A stretch of DNA of 64,000 bases, taken from positions 1 to 64,000 of the forward strand of contig CADAWC010000012.1 in the NCBI GenBank assembly GCA_902791475.1, written 5' to 3'. Of the stretch, positions 28,430 to 36,817 are shown piece by piece (positions within the stretch are counted from its first letter, which is position 1; every line of letters starts with the position of its first letter). Under the pieces are notes generated by a model that was not told the origin of the DNA, made no database searches, and saw only the letters and a list, made by a program, of their open reading frames with translations. The DNA is from Fibrobacter succinogenes. Its GTDB lineage: Bacteria > Fibrobacterota > Fibrobacteria > Fibrobacterales > Fibrobacteraceae. Both the position numbers and the translations under genes were made by a program.

Positions 28430-28453
28430 AAAATCCTCCGCGGGGGAGGATGC
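28429..28453 (-). terminator. Bidirectional terminator between the HTH remnant and the toxin gene
   Basis: AATCCTCC / GGAGGAT hairpin with an A run on one side that reads as TTTTTT after the toxin gene on the minus strand. Confidence 0.7.
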
Positions 28454-28761
28454 TACAATTCCAAAATATTCAAATAGTTCATTCGACTATTCAAAATGCG
28501 GACAATAAGCACCTTGTCAAGTTCAATTCGATAAAAAACAATACAATTCGATACTGATAAACATCGATATCGACTCAATGAATCTACTTTGCCTTTTAAG
28601 GATGGACCTATTTCAGGAAAAATGGCAAGGTTGTCGATGGCATCAAGGATTTCAAGAACTTTTTCATTTGCCGCTTGAGGACGGCCCAATTCAGATTCTA
28701 TATATGCTTTGATTGAATCCAAATCCTCGGAGGCCTTTGGCGAAAAAATGATGACGGGCAT
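28453..28761 (-). CDS. ParE/RelE-family toxin
   Basis: 102 residues starting MPVIIFSPKASEDLDSIKAY, typical for the ParE/RelE fold, with conserved PEIGPSL and YRCLSVSNCIVFYRI segments before the last strand. The ATG directly follows the antitoxin stop codon. ParE-like toxins poison DNA gyrase and RelE-like ones cleave mRNA; the sequence favours ParE but this is not certain. Confidence 0.88.
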   Translation of the reverse strand: MPVIIFSPKASEDLDSIKAYIESELGRPQAANEKVLEILDAIDNLAIFPEIGPSLKGKVDSLSRYRCLSVSNCIVFYRIELDKVLIVRILNSRMNYLNILEL

Positions 28762-29007
28762 CTACACCTCGTATTTCTTTCGCACATCTGCTGCGGAAAG
28801 CCAGCCACCCTGTTCGGCAGATCGTTCTCCCTCGGTAAGAGCCTTCTGGAGCTTCAAAGCCGCTATCATCCGTTCGTACTCCTTAATGTCAATGACAACA
28901 TAGCAACCCCGACCATTTTTGGTCAGGAATACTGGAGACTCTTCAGTTACATTCTGAAGAACTTCGTTGTAATTACGCAAATCGGATACCGGCAAAATAC
29001 AAGGCAT
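28762..29007 (-). CDS. Phd/YefM-family antitoxin
   Basis: 81 residues. The N-terminus (PVSDLRNYNEVLQNVTEES) and the PVFLTKNGRGCYVVIDIKEY strand pair match the Phd/YefM DNA-binding fold; the C-terminal tail is the likely toxin-neutralising part. The gene precedes the toxin without a gap, and an AAGGAGG ribosome site lies upstream. It is expected to repress its own operon. Confidence 0.9.
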   Translation of the reverse strand: MPCILPVSDLRNYNEVLQNVTEESPVFLTKNGRGCYVVIDIKEYERMIAALKLQKALTEGERSAEQGGWLSAADVRKKYEV

Positions 29008-29097
29008 AAGAAACCTCCTTTCTAAAGAAAAAGTATAAAATATTAAGTAAAATTACAAGTAATATATTAAGATTTTTTTAGAATAGACAAGTAAAAA

Positions 29098-29122
29098 AAT
29101 CCTCCACTGGGGAGGATTTTTC
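29098..29122 (-). terminator. Bidirectional terminator after GH43
   Basis: AATCCTCC-ACTG-GGGAGGATT stem flanked by A and T runs; its sequence is close to the hairpin at 28429-28453. Confidence 0.75.
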
Positions 29123-29143
29123 GCTCAGGATGACACTCCGAGT

Positions 29144-31240
29144 TTACTTTCCGATATTAATTCGCATAGTTTGTCCGACGATGTTGCGAACGATATAAGC
29201 TCCGTTGTGATAGCCGGCCGTCTTGAGGCCCGTCTTGATATCTGTTTGCGAAGCCCCTGCGTTCAGGCGGACTTTACCAACCATATTGCCCATCAGGTCA
29301 AAGACCTTGTAAACACCTGCGTTTTTTGCGAAAGCATTTGCAGCATCCGAAGCAAATTTCGGCAAGATGCCCGTGGTGCCATTGCGTTTGTCCATAATAT
29401 CGCCTTCAATTTTACCGAAGGCAATCCAGTCGAGGTTTACGTAGTCGCTTGTTATTAGGACTTTGAGCACGTGTTCGCCTTTGGTGAGTTCCTTGGTTGT
29501 TTTGCCTTTGTACGTAGCGTATGTATCGAAGTCATCGGTTCCAGAAAGCGAGAGTGTATCGGTGATGGGTTCATTGTCCATAAAGAATCGTACGCTTGCG
29601 CTTTCCATGCCTGTTGCGTAAGAAAGTTCGAAGGGGAGGGTTCCGCTTGTTTCGACGTTCACGGTGTATTCCAGCCATTCACCCTTCTGCGTGTAGCCCA
29701 CGGCAAATCCGTCGCCGTTCTTCACGATATCCACGCGGTCTTCGCGATATTCCTTGCCTTGGTTTTCGGTGTCCATGTCGTAGTAGGCCTTGCCGGCACC
29801 GCCCACATCGTAGTTCTCAAAGTCAATGAAGTTGGCGGGACCTTCGACGCTTGCGCCTATAACCGGAACGTCGCATTTAGCTTCGGGGTCGGTGAGTTTA
29901 GCCTTGCAGAAGGGGCTCTGCGGAATGGCTGTTTTGCTGTCCTCGAATTCCCAGTAGTCCGCTTCGAAGTCGCCTTCAAATACAAAGAATACGTCGTGCT
30001 TGCCAACGGCACCTGTGAGCGGAACTGTTACGAGGCCGTCTGCGGAAAATTCCGCCTTGCCAACAATTTCGCCGTTCACCTTGTCCAGACGGACGGTGAT
30101 GCTCGACGCCTTCTTGACGTTCAGAACGGATGCCGAGAAACTTTCTGCACCCGCATCGCCGAATTCCACGCCACTAATCTTGGTGTAGTCGCCGTTGCCG
30201 ATGTTCGTGAGGATGACGTTGCCCACGTCCTTTGCGTTACGGCTCTTGACGCCCTCGCTCCACGACATGGTTTCAGCTTCCACGCGCTTGTAGGGGTCAA
30301 AATCCTCCACTTGCGCCACGCCATTTTCGGGCCAGAAGTCGATTTTTTGAATGGTGCCGTCAGCGTTGTAATGCATCTCGGCGACAGAAACAGAGCGGCG
30401 TTCCGCATGCTTGTAGGCCTGTCCGATTTTTGCTTGGTATTCCGCCCAGAGCAGGTAATTCAGGCCGAAAACGTAAGATTTTCCCTTGTAGTCGATGATG
30501 CCCGGGTGGTTGCCGCGGCTTTTCGGGGAATGCGGCATGATGTCGCCCTTGTAGGTCCAAGGGCCGGTGGGGGAGTCGCTCATCGCATAGCCGATGCCTT
30601 CGGAGCAGCAAGTGGAGGCGAACGCCATGTAGTAATACTTGCCACGTTTGTAGAACCACGGGCCCTCCTGGTAGTCCTTAATCTTGGGGTAAGTGACGAT
30701 GGAGCCTTCCGTGTGGATCATGTCCTTCTTGAGCTTGATCATGTAGAGTTCCGGGTTACCCCAGTACATGTAGGCCTGGCCATCATCATCAATCCAGACA
30801 GTAGGGTCGATGTCGTTCCAGTGTTGGCGCTGCCATACGAGCTGGCCGTTGAGCGGATCCTTGAAGGGACCGTAAGGGCTATCCGATACGAGCACCGAAA
30901 TTCCGTGACCGTGAATGGGGCAGTACATGAACCACTTGCCATCGCGCTCGATGACCTGTTCCGCCCATGCGCCGTTGTTGGAGTTATACCACTTGAAATC
31001 GCCGAGCGAGGCAACCGAACCGTGATCCGTCCAGTTGACCATGTCGGTGGAGGTGTACAAAAGCCAGTCGTACATCATGAACCCATCGGCGTTATCGTCA
31101 TCGTGGGTCGTGTAGAGGTACACCGTGTCGCCGTGCACGTATGGGGCAGGGTCCGCCGTGTATTTCGTTGTGATTATAGGATGCTGCGCAAAAGCAGCAC
31201 AAGCCAATACCGCTGAAACGGTTAAGATTTTACCAAACAT
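29144..31240 (-). CDS. Secreted GH43 glycoside hydrolase with CBM6-like modules
   Basis: 698 residues. The start at 31240 (GGAG 6 bases upstream) opens a signal peptide MFGKILTVSAVLACAAFAQ. The five-blade propeller domain (about 20-310) has the catalytic Asp30 in ADPAPYVHG, Asp145 in DIDPTVWIDDDG and Glu192 in YQEGPWFYKRG. Two carbohydrate-binding regions of CBM6/CBM35 type follow (about 320-440 and 465-620), then a T9SS-like C-terminal module (YKVFDLMGNMVGKVRLNAG). Probable activity is arabinofuranosidase or beta-xylosidase/xylanase on hemicellulose. Confidence 0.9.
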   Translation of the reverse strand: MFGKILTVSAVLACAAFAQHPIITTKYTADPAPYVHGDTVYLYTTHDDDNADGFMMYDWLLYTSTDMVNWTDHGSVASLGDFKWYNSNNGAWAEQVIERDGKWFMYCPIHGHGISVLVSDSPYGPFKDPLNGQLVWQRQHWNDIDPTVWIDDDGQAYMYWGNPELYMIKLKKDMIHTEGSIVTYPKIKDYQEGPWFYKRGKYYYMAFASTCCSEGIGYAMSDSPTGPWTYKGDIMPHSPKSRGNHPGIIDYKGKSYVFGLNYLLWAEYQAKIGQAYKHAERRSVSVAEMHYNADGTIQKIDFWPENGVAQVEDFDPYKRVEAETMSWSEGVKSRNAKDVGNVILTNIGNGDYTKISGVEFGDAGAESFSASVLNVKKASSITVRLDKVNGEIVGKAEFSADGLVTVPLTGAVGKHDVFFVFEGDFEADYWEFEDSKTAIPQSPFCKAKLTDPEAKCDVPVIGASVEGPANFIDFENYDVGGAGKAYYDMDTENQGKEYREDRVDIVKNGDGFAVGYTQKGEWLEYTVNVETSGTLPFELSYATGMESASVRFFMDNEPITDTLSLSGTDDFDTYATYKGKTTKELTKGEHVLKVLITSDYVNLDWIAFGKIEGDIMDKRNGTTGILPKFASDAANAFAKNAGVYKVFDLMGNMVGKVRLNAGASQTDIKTGLKTAGYHNGAYIVRNIVGQTMRINIGK

Positions 31241-31278
31241 CTTGATCTCCATTCCTTGTTAATTCCTACACCCAATAA

Positions 31279-31286
31279 CAAAGATA
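31279..31286 (-). promoter_or_regulatory. -7 element TATCTTTG for GH43
   Basis: An exact TAnnTTTG match on the minus strand; the predicted start gives a leader of about 33 bases carrying the GGAG site. Confidence 0.5.
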
Positions 31287-31356
31287 TATCTGAAAATGTT
31301 TGCGGTTAATCGCTTGCGTAAATCTCTATTGTCAATTTATCAAAAGAGGGGAGATA

Positions 31357-31388
31357 AGAAAAGCCCGCTCACGGGGGAGTGGCGGGCA
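31357..31388 (-). terminator. Terminator of grpE
   Basis: On the minus strand GCCCGC / GCGGGC stem followed by TTTTCTT, 22 bases past the grpE stop. Confidence 0.75.
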
Positions 31389-31409
31389 TAAAGGCGGGGG
31401 ATATGGGTG

Positions 31410-32078
31410 TTACTTTCCGGAGGAAACGATAACCTTTGCGGTCTTCAAGATTTTGTTCTTGAGCTTGTAACCCTTCTGGAATACGGTGACAACATGACCT
31501 TCCGGGACAGTTTCGGAGGGCTGCTGCATCAGAGCTTCGTGGAGGTTCGGGTCGAATTCCTTGCCGGTCGGGTCGATTTGTTCGAGGCCTGCGTCCGTGA
31601 GAACCTTAGCGAACTGGTTGTAAATCATTTGCATGCCTTTTTCGAAAGCTTCGAGATCCTTGGCTTTGTTTTCGCTGGCGAAAGCACGTTCGAAATTATC
31701 CTGGACTTCGGAGAGTTTTTCGAGGAGCTTGCCGTTCGCGGTTTCGATGAGTTCGAGCTGTTCCTTGGCGTTACGGCGGCGGAAGTTCTCGAATTCGGCC
31801 ATCAAGCGGACAAAACGGTCGTTGGATTCGGCAAGCTGCTGTTTCAGAACTTCTTCGGCGGAAGGTGCTGCGGGCTGTTCGGCGGCTTTTTCTTCGGCCT
31901 TTGGTGCTTCTGCATTTTGACCTTCTGCGTCAGCGGGCTTTTCGGCGTTGGCATTGCCGGTTGCTGAGCTTGCCGAAGCGTTAGCCTCGGCTTCAAGATT
32001 CATTGCGTCCTGGGCGGCTTTCAGCACATCCTGTTCAAATTGAGCACGTTCAGCGTTTTCGTCTAAATTTTCAGCCAT
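31410..32078 (-). CDS. grpE: Nucleotide exchange factor GrpE
   Basis: 222 residues. The first 85 are Ala/Glu-rich and disordered, followed by the long coiled coil (LAESNDRFVRLMAEFENFRR, RNAKEQLELIE) and the beta domain (GKEFDPNLHEALMQQ, VVTVFQKGYKLKNKILKTAKV). It releases ADP from DnaK. It is not linked to dnaK in an operon but shares the same type of promoter, so both appear to be controlled together. Confidence 0.97.
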   Translation of the reverse strand: MAENLDENAERAQFEQDVLKAAQDAMNLEAEANASASSATGNANAEKPADAEGQNAEAPKAEEKAAEQPAAPSAEEVLKQQLAESNDRFVRLMAEFENFRRRNAKEQLELIETANGKLLEKLSEVQDNFERAFASENKAKDLEAFEKGMQMIYNQFAKVLTDAGLEQIDPTGKEFDPNLHEALMQQPSETVPEGHVVTVFQKGYKLKNKILKTAKVIVSSGK

Positions 32079-32373
32079 GATTTATCAATATTCCTTTAAA
32101 AATTGTCTGTGCGGACATCTGTTTTACAATTTCAACATAAAGATAGCAAATACCATGCCAACAAAAAGCGCAAAAAAGTGTTTTAAAGTGAAACAAACAC
32201 ACCAAAAATGGTGATGCCCGCTCGGCGGCGGGCATGACAGATTGGGTTTATGGTAAAAGAAACGTCGGACTCCCCTTCCTAAATTCGTGTTGCCGATAAT
32301 CAGCGTTATGTAAACTAAAATATCTTTCTATTGCAGATATTAAAGTAACGAAGAACTTAAATTTTCCCCATTA
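32079..32373. other. grpE upstream intergenic region
   Basis: Besides the promoter elements it holds a GC-rich hairpin ATGCCCGC / GCGGGCAT (about 32213-32236) without a T tract and about 130 bases of A/T-rich sequence in which I see no gene. Confidence 0.5.
32145..32161 (-). promoter_or_regulatory. Sigma-54-like promoter of grpE
   Basis: Minus-strand TTGGCATGGTATTTGCT keeps GG and GC 12 bp apart, with one change in the -24 box (GGCAT for GGCAC). A TATCTTTA -7-type element (32138-32145) directly abuts it, so a second, housekeeping start is possible. GTTTT-N5-GAAAC lies at 32180-32194. Confidence 0.65.
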
Positions 32374-33429
32374 CTATAAATCATCATCAATAAGTGATGG
32401 CAAAGGCGTATCATTTGACCGAGGTTTACAATTTGAATTACAGGGAGTAATCGCCGTCGATGTAAATTCATCACAAAACATTTTTAATTCTTTGTTCATA
32501 TAATGAATGTCTATATTATTGAAATCATAATTTAAAGAATGGGTTATGATATTATCGGAACATTCCACATGGCTTTTTGTAGAGTCGCTTTTATAATTAC
32601 TGCATATTTTTGAAATTTCAGCATTATCAAAACCTTTTAAATACTCTTGCATTATAGCGTTTCCTTTAGAAATTGTCAGTTCAATCTCTTCTTTTTGATA
32701 TACTGTTAAAGTTTTTAATTTGATAGTTTCTTCATTAAGCTGAATATCGCAGGACAATGCATCTATGTAAACTCCACAAGGGCAAGGACCAGATGGATGC
32801 TCCCAATCTCTTTGCAGTTTTTCTTCCAAATCATAATAAATTTTGTACGCTAAATAGAGTGTAAATTGCCGCATTAAATCAGGACAGATTCTATAATTTA
32901 TTTGATCGAGAAGATCGTTATTATCAATGTCGTCAAACCTTTTATTAAAAATGTACGTTATAATATTATCGGCGCATTTCACGTTGCTTTTGGTTGTATC
33001 TCTTTGGATTTCATTGCATATTTTTGCCAATTGTTTTTCGTTATGGTCCATATATTCTTCCTGGCACGATGCAATTCCATTAGAGATTGTCATCAAAAAA
33101 TTTCCTTTTTTTTCTGCCGTCACAACATGCAATTGAATATTATCTCCATCAAGCATTGCATTGCAAGAAGAAGCCCCACGAGCTGCATAATTGTCTCTAA
33201 AGGGCATATCATTAACGCCTTTTAATATTTGATTACTAGCTTCATATAATCTTTTTTCATAATCCTTCGGGTTGGCATACTTCGATTTTGCAATCTCATC
33301 AGAACTCGAACAGATCTCCCCCGCCGACGAAATGTGTTCTTCGAGCAAACTTTCGGACTGCGGTACAGTCGATTTGCAGGCAGCGAGGAGCGTAATGGCG
33401 ATTATGGGTAAAATTTTAAGGATTTTCAT
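32374..33429 (-). CDS. Lipoprotein with two copies of an uncharacterised Cys-containing domain
   Basis: 351 residues from the ATG at 33429, which starts a lipoprotein signal (MKILKILPIIAITLLAACKS). Two units of about 125 residues follow: the first contains SSCNAMLDGDNIQLHV, ISNGIASCQEEY, ICNEIQRD and VKCADNIITYIF; the second contains LSCDIQLNEETIKLKT, ISKGNAIMQEYL, ICSNYKSD and VECSDNIITHSL. The same pattern recurs in the next gene upstream. I know no named family for it. A/T-rich codon use suggests low expression. Probably an inner or outer membrane-anchored protein. Confidence 0.8.
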   Translation of the reverse strand: MKILKILPIIAITLLAACKSTVPQSESLLEEHISSAGEICSSSDEIAKSKYANPKDYEKRLYEASNQILKGVNDMPFRDNYAARGASSCNAMLDGDNIQLHVVTAEKKGNFLMTISNGIASCQEEYMDHNEKQLAKICNEIQRDTTKSNVKCADNIITYIFNKRFDDIDNNDLLDQINYRICPDLMRQFTLYLAYKIYYDLEEKLQRDWEHPSGPCPCGVYIDALSCDIQLNEETIKLKTLTVYQKEEIELTISKGNAIMQEYLKGFDNAEISKICSNYKSDSTKSHVECSDNIITHSLNYDFNNIDIHYMNKELKMFCDEFTSTAITPCNSNCKPRSNDTPLPSLIDDDL

Positions 33430-33577
33430 AAATTTGTTAAGGACAATATACAAAAAGTTTGTATGAGTCTTGATTTTTTTTGCTGATCTGCACACAGAGT
33501 AAAATAATTATAAATGTATTTAAACAGAATCGAATCTTCTGGAAGTTGGTTTGCGCATACATAATATTTTACATGTA

Positions 33578-33612
33578 AAAAAGACGACGCTTTCAAGCAT
33601 CGTCCTTTTTGA
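33578..33612 (-). terminator. Terminator between the two related lipoprotein genes
   Basis: GACGACGC / GCATCGTC stem with A and T runs on either side; it reads as a terminator after the gene at 33628 on the minus strand. Confidence 0.7.
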
Positions 33613-33627
33613 TAATTTTCTCAGATT

Positions 33628-34509
33628 TTAATCTTCGTCAAACCACAGGTCTTCAAATGTCATGGAGCCGTCCAAGAATGCCGGGCATTCCACATCCCTT
33701 TGAAATTCAACAAATGCGCTAAATTCAGGCACAATAAGAGGTGTATAGGTAAACACATTGCCCGAACAGGTGACATTCGTTAATCCATCTTCGTTCTGAT
33801 AAGCTGTGCAAACTTGTGCCAATGTGGCTGCATCCACACCAGTATATTCTTCACGCACTGAGTAAACTCCATTGACAAGCGTTGCGGTCAAATGCATGCT
33901 CTTGTCAGGATACGTAATCACCATCGTTACTGTAGAACCTGCAACTTGAACATCACAAGTCTGAGCTTTCTTTGTCGCATCCCCACTTCTAATGATAAGC
34001 GGATCGTTCAAATAAAGCTCGAACATTTCATCACAAACAGAATTCATACTGGGAAGTACTCTTGAAACATATATCTCGCTATATGTCGGATCCACGTTAG
34101 GAATGTTGGCTGAAAAAACAACTTTATTATCTGAACAATTGACTGAAACATTGTTCATTGATTCGCAATCTTCTTTAGCATTTTCGCAAAAAAATCCTGC
34201 CCCTTTATTGTACAATCCCGAAGACTCAATTGCTCCGCTGTACACAGCAGTATTGTAATTTCCATTCACTCTGTAACGTAGCGCAGGTTGCTGTTCATCA
34301 AGCACGTTAACAGTCATATCCACAGTGACGTCGCTATTAGTCGCATAGACGTTGCATTTGAACGAAATCTGGTTTTTCTCAAAATGGCGTTCATAACGCA
34401 AATCACCCTTTGGAGAGCCTGCAAACGGATCCACCGAAGAGGTGCTTTCAGTATCACAAGCGGCAAGAAAAGCGACTATTGATAATGGAAAAAGGACAAG
34501 TTTCTTCAT
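33628..34509 (-). CDS. Lipoprotein, paralogue of the neighbouring gene at 32374-33429
   Basis: 293 residues from the ATG at 34509 (GGGA upstream), with lipoprotein signal MKKLVLFPLSIVAFLAACDTE. Two repeats are recognisable: SFKCNVYATNSDVTVDM ... MNNVSVNCSDNKVVF, and AQTCDVQVAGSTVTMVI ... VCTAYQNEDGLTNVTCSGNVFTY. They match the repeated domain of the adjacent lipoprotein (N-terminal Cys strand, NG(V/I)xxxxEEY, VCxxY, VxCSxNxxTY). An ancient tandem duplication is likely. Function unknown. Confidence 0.8.
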   Translation of the reverse strand: MKKLVLFPLSIVAFLAACDTESTSSVDPFAGSPKGDLRYERHFEKNQISFKCNVYATNSDVTVDMTVNVLDEQQPALRYRVNGNYNTAVYSGAIESSGLYNKGAGFFCENAKEDCESMNNVSVNCSDNKVVFSANIPNVDPTYSEIYVSRVLPSMNSVCDEMFELYLNDPLIIRSGDATKKAQTCDVQVAGSTVTMVITYPDKSMHLTATLVNGVYSVREEYTGVDAATLAQVCTAYQNEDGLTNVTCSGNVFTYTPLIVPEFSAFVEFQRDVECPAFLDGSMTFEDLWFDED

Positions 34510-34860
34510 AATATTTCCCAAATTAGGCTATTTTTTTCATAATTATAGCTTATCTTGTAAAAAAATGCAATAATTTGCTCTAAATTTTTTTGAAAAAAAA
34601 TTCATTTTTTTCCTGAAATGTATTCTCATGCTACATTAAAAAATTTTTTTCAGGACAATAATGAACCTTGTTGAAGCAGAAACCAAACGATACCGTGTGT
34701 GAAGTTTCCGTCGACTTGGATACCGCATTTGTGATGACCGCTGTTTAGCCAGATTCTATAATCATCAACATAACCGACTGCGACGAAATCAACGCCACTG
34801 GAATTATTGTTGAAAGTGATTAATGGCTAACTGGTATTGTTGTAGCGAACAGAGCGTAAA

Positions 34861-34908
34861 ATTTTCACACTCTGTAAATAAAAAGCCATTCTTACATTTC
34901 TTGTAAAT
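34861..34908 (+). promoter_or_regulatory. Twin upstream activator sites of glnB-amtB
   Basis: TCTTACA-TTTCT-TGTAAAT (34890-34908) and a weaker ATTTTCA-CACTC-TGTAAAT (34861-34879), centres 29 bp apart, about 126 and 155 bp before the predicted start. Confidence 0.65.
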
Positions 34909-34942
34909 CTTTCATTTGAGGGAAGATTCTTCCCTACACTGC

Positions 34943-34981
34943 CCCGCAACCCGCATAGAATAAGGGATTGCGGGCTTTTTT
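34943..34981 (+). terminator. Orphan terminator between the operators and the glnB promoter
   Basis: CCCGCAACCC / GGGATTGCGGG stem followed by CTTTTTTG. No plus-strand gene precedes it, so it either insulates glnB or ends an unrecognised RNA. Confidence 0.7.
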
Positions 34982-34997
34982 GTATGTTAGAAAATTT

Positions 34998-35014
34998 TTG
35001 GCACGCATTTTGCA
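34998..35014 (+). promoter_or_regulatory. Sigma-54 promoter of glnB-amtB
   Basis: TTGGCACGCATTTTGCA, an essentially perfect -24/-12 match. Predicted start near 35025, giving a 35-base leader with AAAGGAT before the ATG. Confidence 0.88.
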
Positions 35015-35059
35015 AATACGAGTGCGAACAAAAAGAAACCTCAAAAAAAGGATACCAAC

Positions 35060-35401
35060 ATGAAGCTCGTCACAGCTTACATTCAACCTGAAAAGCTCAA
35101 TAGCGTAAAGCAATCGCTATACGAGAACAAGATCTACAAGATGTCTGTCACTAACGTTCTTGGTTGCGGCCAGCAGAAGGGTTACAATCAACGTTTCCGT
35201 GGCGTTGTTACTGAAGTTAATTTGCTCAAGAAAATTTGTCTGAAGATTGCTGTGAATGATGAATTCGTACAGCCTTGCATTGATGCCATCATCAAGGGCG
35301 CTCGTACGGGTGAAATCGGCGATGGAAAGATTTTCGTCACGTCACTTGAACAGTGTGTTCGCATCCGCACGGGTGAAACTGGACCGGAGGCGATTGGATA
35401 A
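35060..35401 (+). CDS. P-II family nitrogen regulator
   Basis: 113 residues, normal for GlnB/GlnK. It starts [20 protein letters not shown] and ends with the family signature [24 protein letters not shown]. The T-loop reads [10 protein letters not shown], with Thr at position 51 where GlnB/GlnK carry the uridylylated Tyr. Signalling must then rely on ATP/ADP and 2-oxoglutarate binding alone. Being next to amtB, it most likely gates the ammonium channel and may also signal to the NifA-like activator at 39122-40636. Confidence 0.95.
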   Translation: MKLVTAYIQPEKLNSVKQSLYENKIYKMSVTNVLGCGQQKGYNQRFRGVVTEVNLLKKICLKIAVNDEFVQPCIDAIIKGARTGEIGDGKIFVTSLEQCVRIRTGETGPEAIG

Positions 35402-35405
35402 AAAA

Positions 35406-35525
35406 GGGTTCAGGTTATAGGTGATAGGGATTAGGATAAAAACGCGGCTACGCCGCCCTATCACAAACGCACGAAGTGCGTGAATCTTTTCCTAAAACCT
35501 ACAACCTAATACCTAAAACCTATCA
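35406..35525. repeat. Inverted heptamer arrays between glnB and amtB (element 6)
   Basis: AGGTTAT/AGGTGAT/AGGGATT units, two small hairpins (GCGGCTACGCCGC and GCACGAAGTGC), then CCTAAAA/CCTACAA/CCTAATA units. It lies inside an operon, so it cannot be a complete terminator unless it tunes glnB over amtB. Confidence 0.75.
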
Positions 35526-35549
35526 TTTTTTTCAAAGGAATTTATACAA

Positions 35550-36815
35550 ATGAACGAAGTAGCAACAGTCGCAACCGTCAACGACGCCATCTTTATGACG
35601 GAAAACATTTGGATCATGATCAGCGCCATGTTGGTGTTCATCATGGGTCTCGGATTTGCATGTGTCGAAGCAGGCCTTGTGCGTGCTAAGTGCTCTGCAA
35701 ACGTCGCTTTCAAAAACATCGCTGTGCCGGCAATCGGTATCACGATGTACGCCTTGCTTGGCTTTGGCCTTATGTACCCGGGCACTTTCAACGGAATTCT
35801 CGGTTTCGCAGGCTTCGGCATTGGCGACTGGGCAAATCCGGCAAGTTTCACCGCAGCCTACAATGGTCACTTTACGTTGTTCACAGACTGGCTGTTCCAG
35901 GCAATGTTTGCAGCAACAGCCGCAACGATCGTGTCTGGTGCCGTTGCTGAACGTGTGAAGCTCAACTCCTTCCTCGTGTTCACCATCGCCTACGTGGCCC
36001 TCGTCTACCCGGTTGTCGGTAGCTGGACATGGGGCGGCGGCTGGCTTTCCACCTTCGGTGCTCACGGTTTCCACGACCTCGCCGGTTCCACTCTCGTCCA
36101 CTCTGTGGGTGGCTGGGCAGCTCTTGCTGGCGTGATGATTCTCGGACCGCGTATCGGTAAGTATGTCGGTGGCAAGGTTCACGCGATACCGGCTCACAAC
36201 ATTCCGCTCGCAACCATCGGTGTGTTCATGCTCTGGTTCGGTTGGTGGGGATTCAACGCCGGTTCTGCTCTTAACGGCGACCCGAAGGCTACTAGCTGGA
36301 TTCTCGTGACCACGAACCTCGCTGCTGTCGCAGGCATCATCACCGCAACGCTTACAAGCTGGATCGTTTCCAAGAAGCCGGACGCCACCATGGCTCTCAA
36401 CGGATGCCTTGCTGGTCTCGTCGCTATCACCGCTGGTGCAGACGTCGTGACCCCGCTTTCTTCCTGGATTATCGGTGCTATCGCTGGTGTGCTCGTCGTC
36501 GGTGCAGTCTTCATGTTCGACCGCTTGCACTTGGATGACCCGGTCGGTGCTCTCTCTGTTCACCTCGTAAACGGTGTCTGGGGAACGCTCGCTGTCGGTA
36601 TCTTCGATATCACTGGCGACTACACGCTCGGCACTCAGGCTGTTGGCGTTCTCGCCTACGCTGTCCCGTGCTTCGCAGCTGCAAGCCTCATCTTCTTCAT
36701 CATCAAGAAGACCATGGGTCTCCGCGTGACTGAAAAGCAAGAACTTCGCGGCCTTGACCAAGCTGAACACGGTCAAGAAGCTTACAGCGGATTCCAAATT
36801 TTCAGCAACATGTAA
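35550..36815 (+). CDS. amtB: Ammonium transporter
   Basis: 421 residues, eleven hydrophobic segments. Signatures: VFIMGLGFACVEAGLVRAK, FQAMFAATAATIVSGAVAER, STLVHSVGGWAALAGVMILG with the first pore His, and DDPVGALSVHLVNGVWGTLA with the second. It conducts ammonia across the inner membrane under nitrogen limitation. It follows the P-II gene in the order typical of glnK-amtB and has high codon bias. A terminator lies at 36940. Confidence 0.98.
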   Translation: MNEVATVATVNDAIFMTENIWIMISAMLVFIMGLGFACVEAGLVRAKCSANVAFKNIAVPAIGITMYALLGFGLMYPGTFNGILGFAGFGIGDWANPASFTAAYNGHFTLFTDWLFQAMFAATAATIVSGAVAERVKLNSFLVFTIAYVALVYPVVGSWTWGGGWLSTFGAHGFHDLAGSTLVHSVGGWAALAGVMILGPRIGKYVGGKVHAIPAHNIPLATIGVFMLWFGWWGFNAGSALNGDPKATSWILVTTNLAAVAGIITATLTSWIVSKKPDATMALNGCLAGLVAITAGADVVTPLSSWIIGAIAGVLVVGAVFMFDRLHLDDPVGALSVHLVNGVWGTLAVGIFDITGDYTLGTQAVGVLAYAVPCFAAASLIFFIIKKTMGLRVTEKQELRGLDQAEHGQEAYSGFQIFSNM

Positions 36816-36817
36816 TT

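Larger units (their letters stand above)
34510..35059. other. 550-bp intergenic region upstream of glnB
   Basis: The first 350 bases are very A/T-rich with no convincing gene; short frames such as one from the ATG at 34661 end after 13 codons. The last 200 bases hold a pair of operator repeats, an unexplained terminator and the sigma-54 promoter of glnB, annotated separately. Confidence 0.6.

Noticed and set aside
34661..34702. Short frame starting at the ATG at 34661
   Set aside because: It stops after 13 codons and has no ribosome site.
35532..36797. 421-codon open frame on the minus strand opposite amtB
   Set aside because: It mirrors amtB almost exactly in length; strong codon bias leaves the antisense frame free of stops. 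Its protein has no recognisable fold or start signals.
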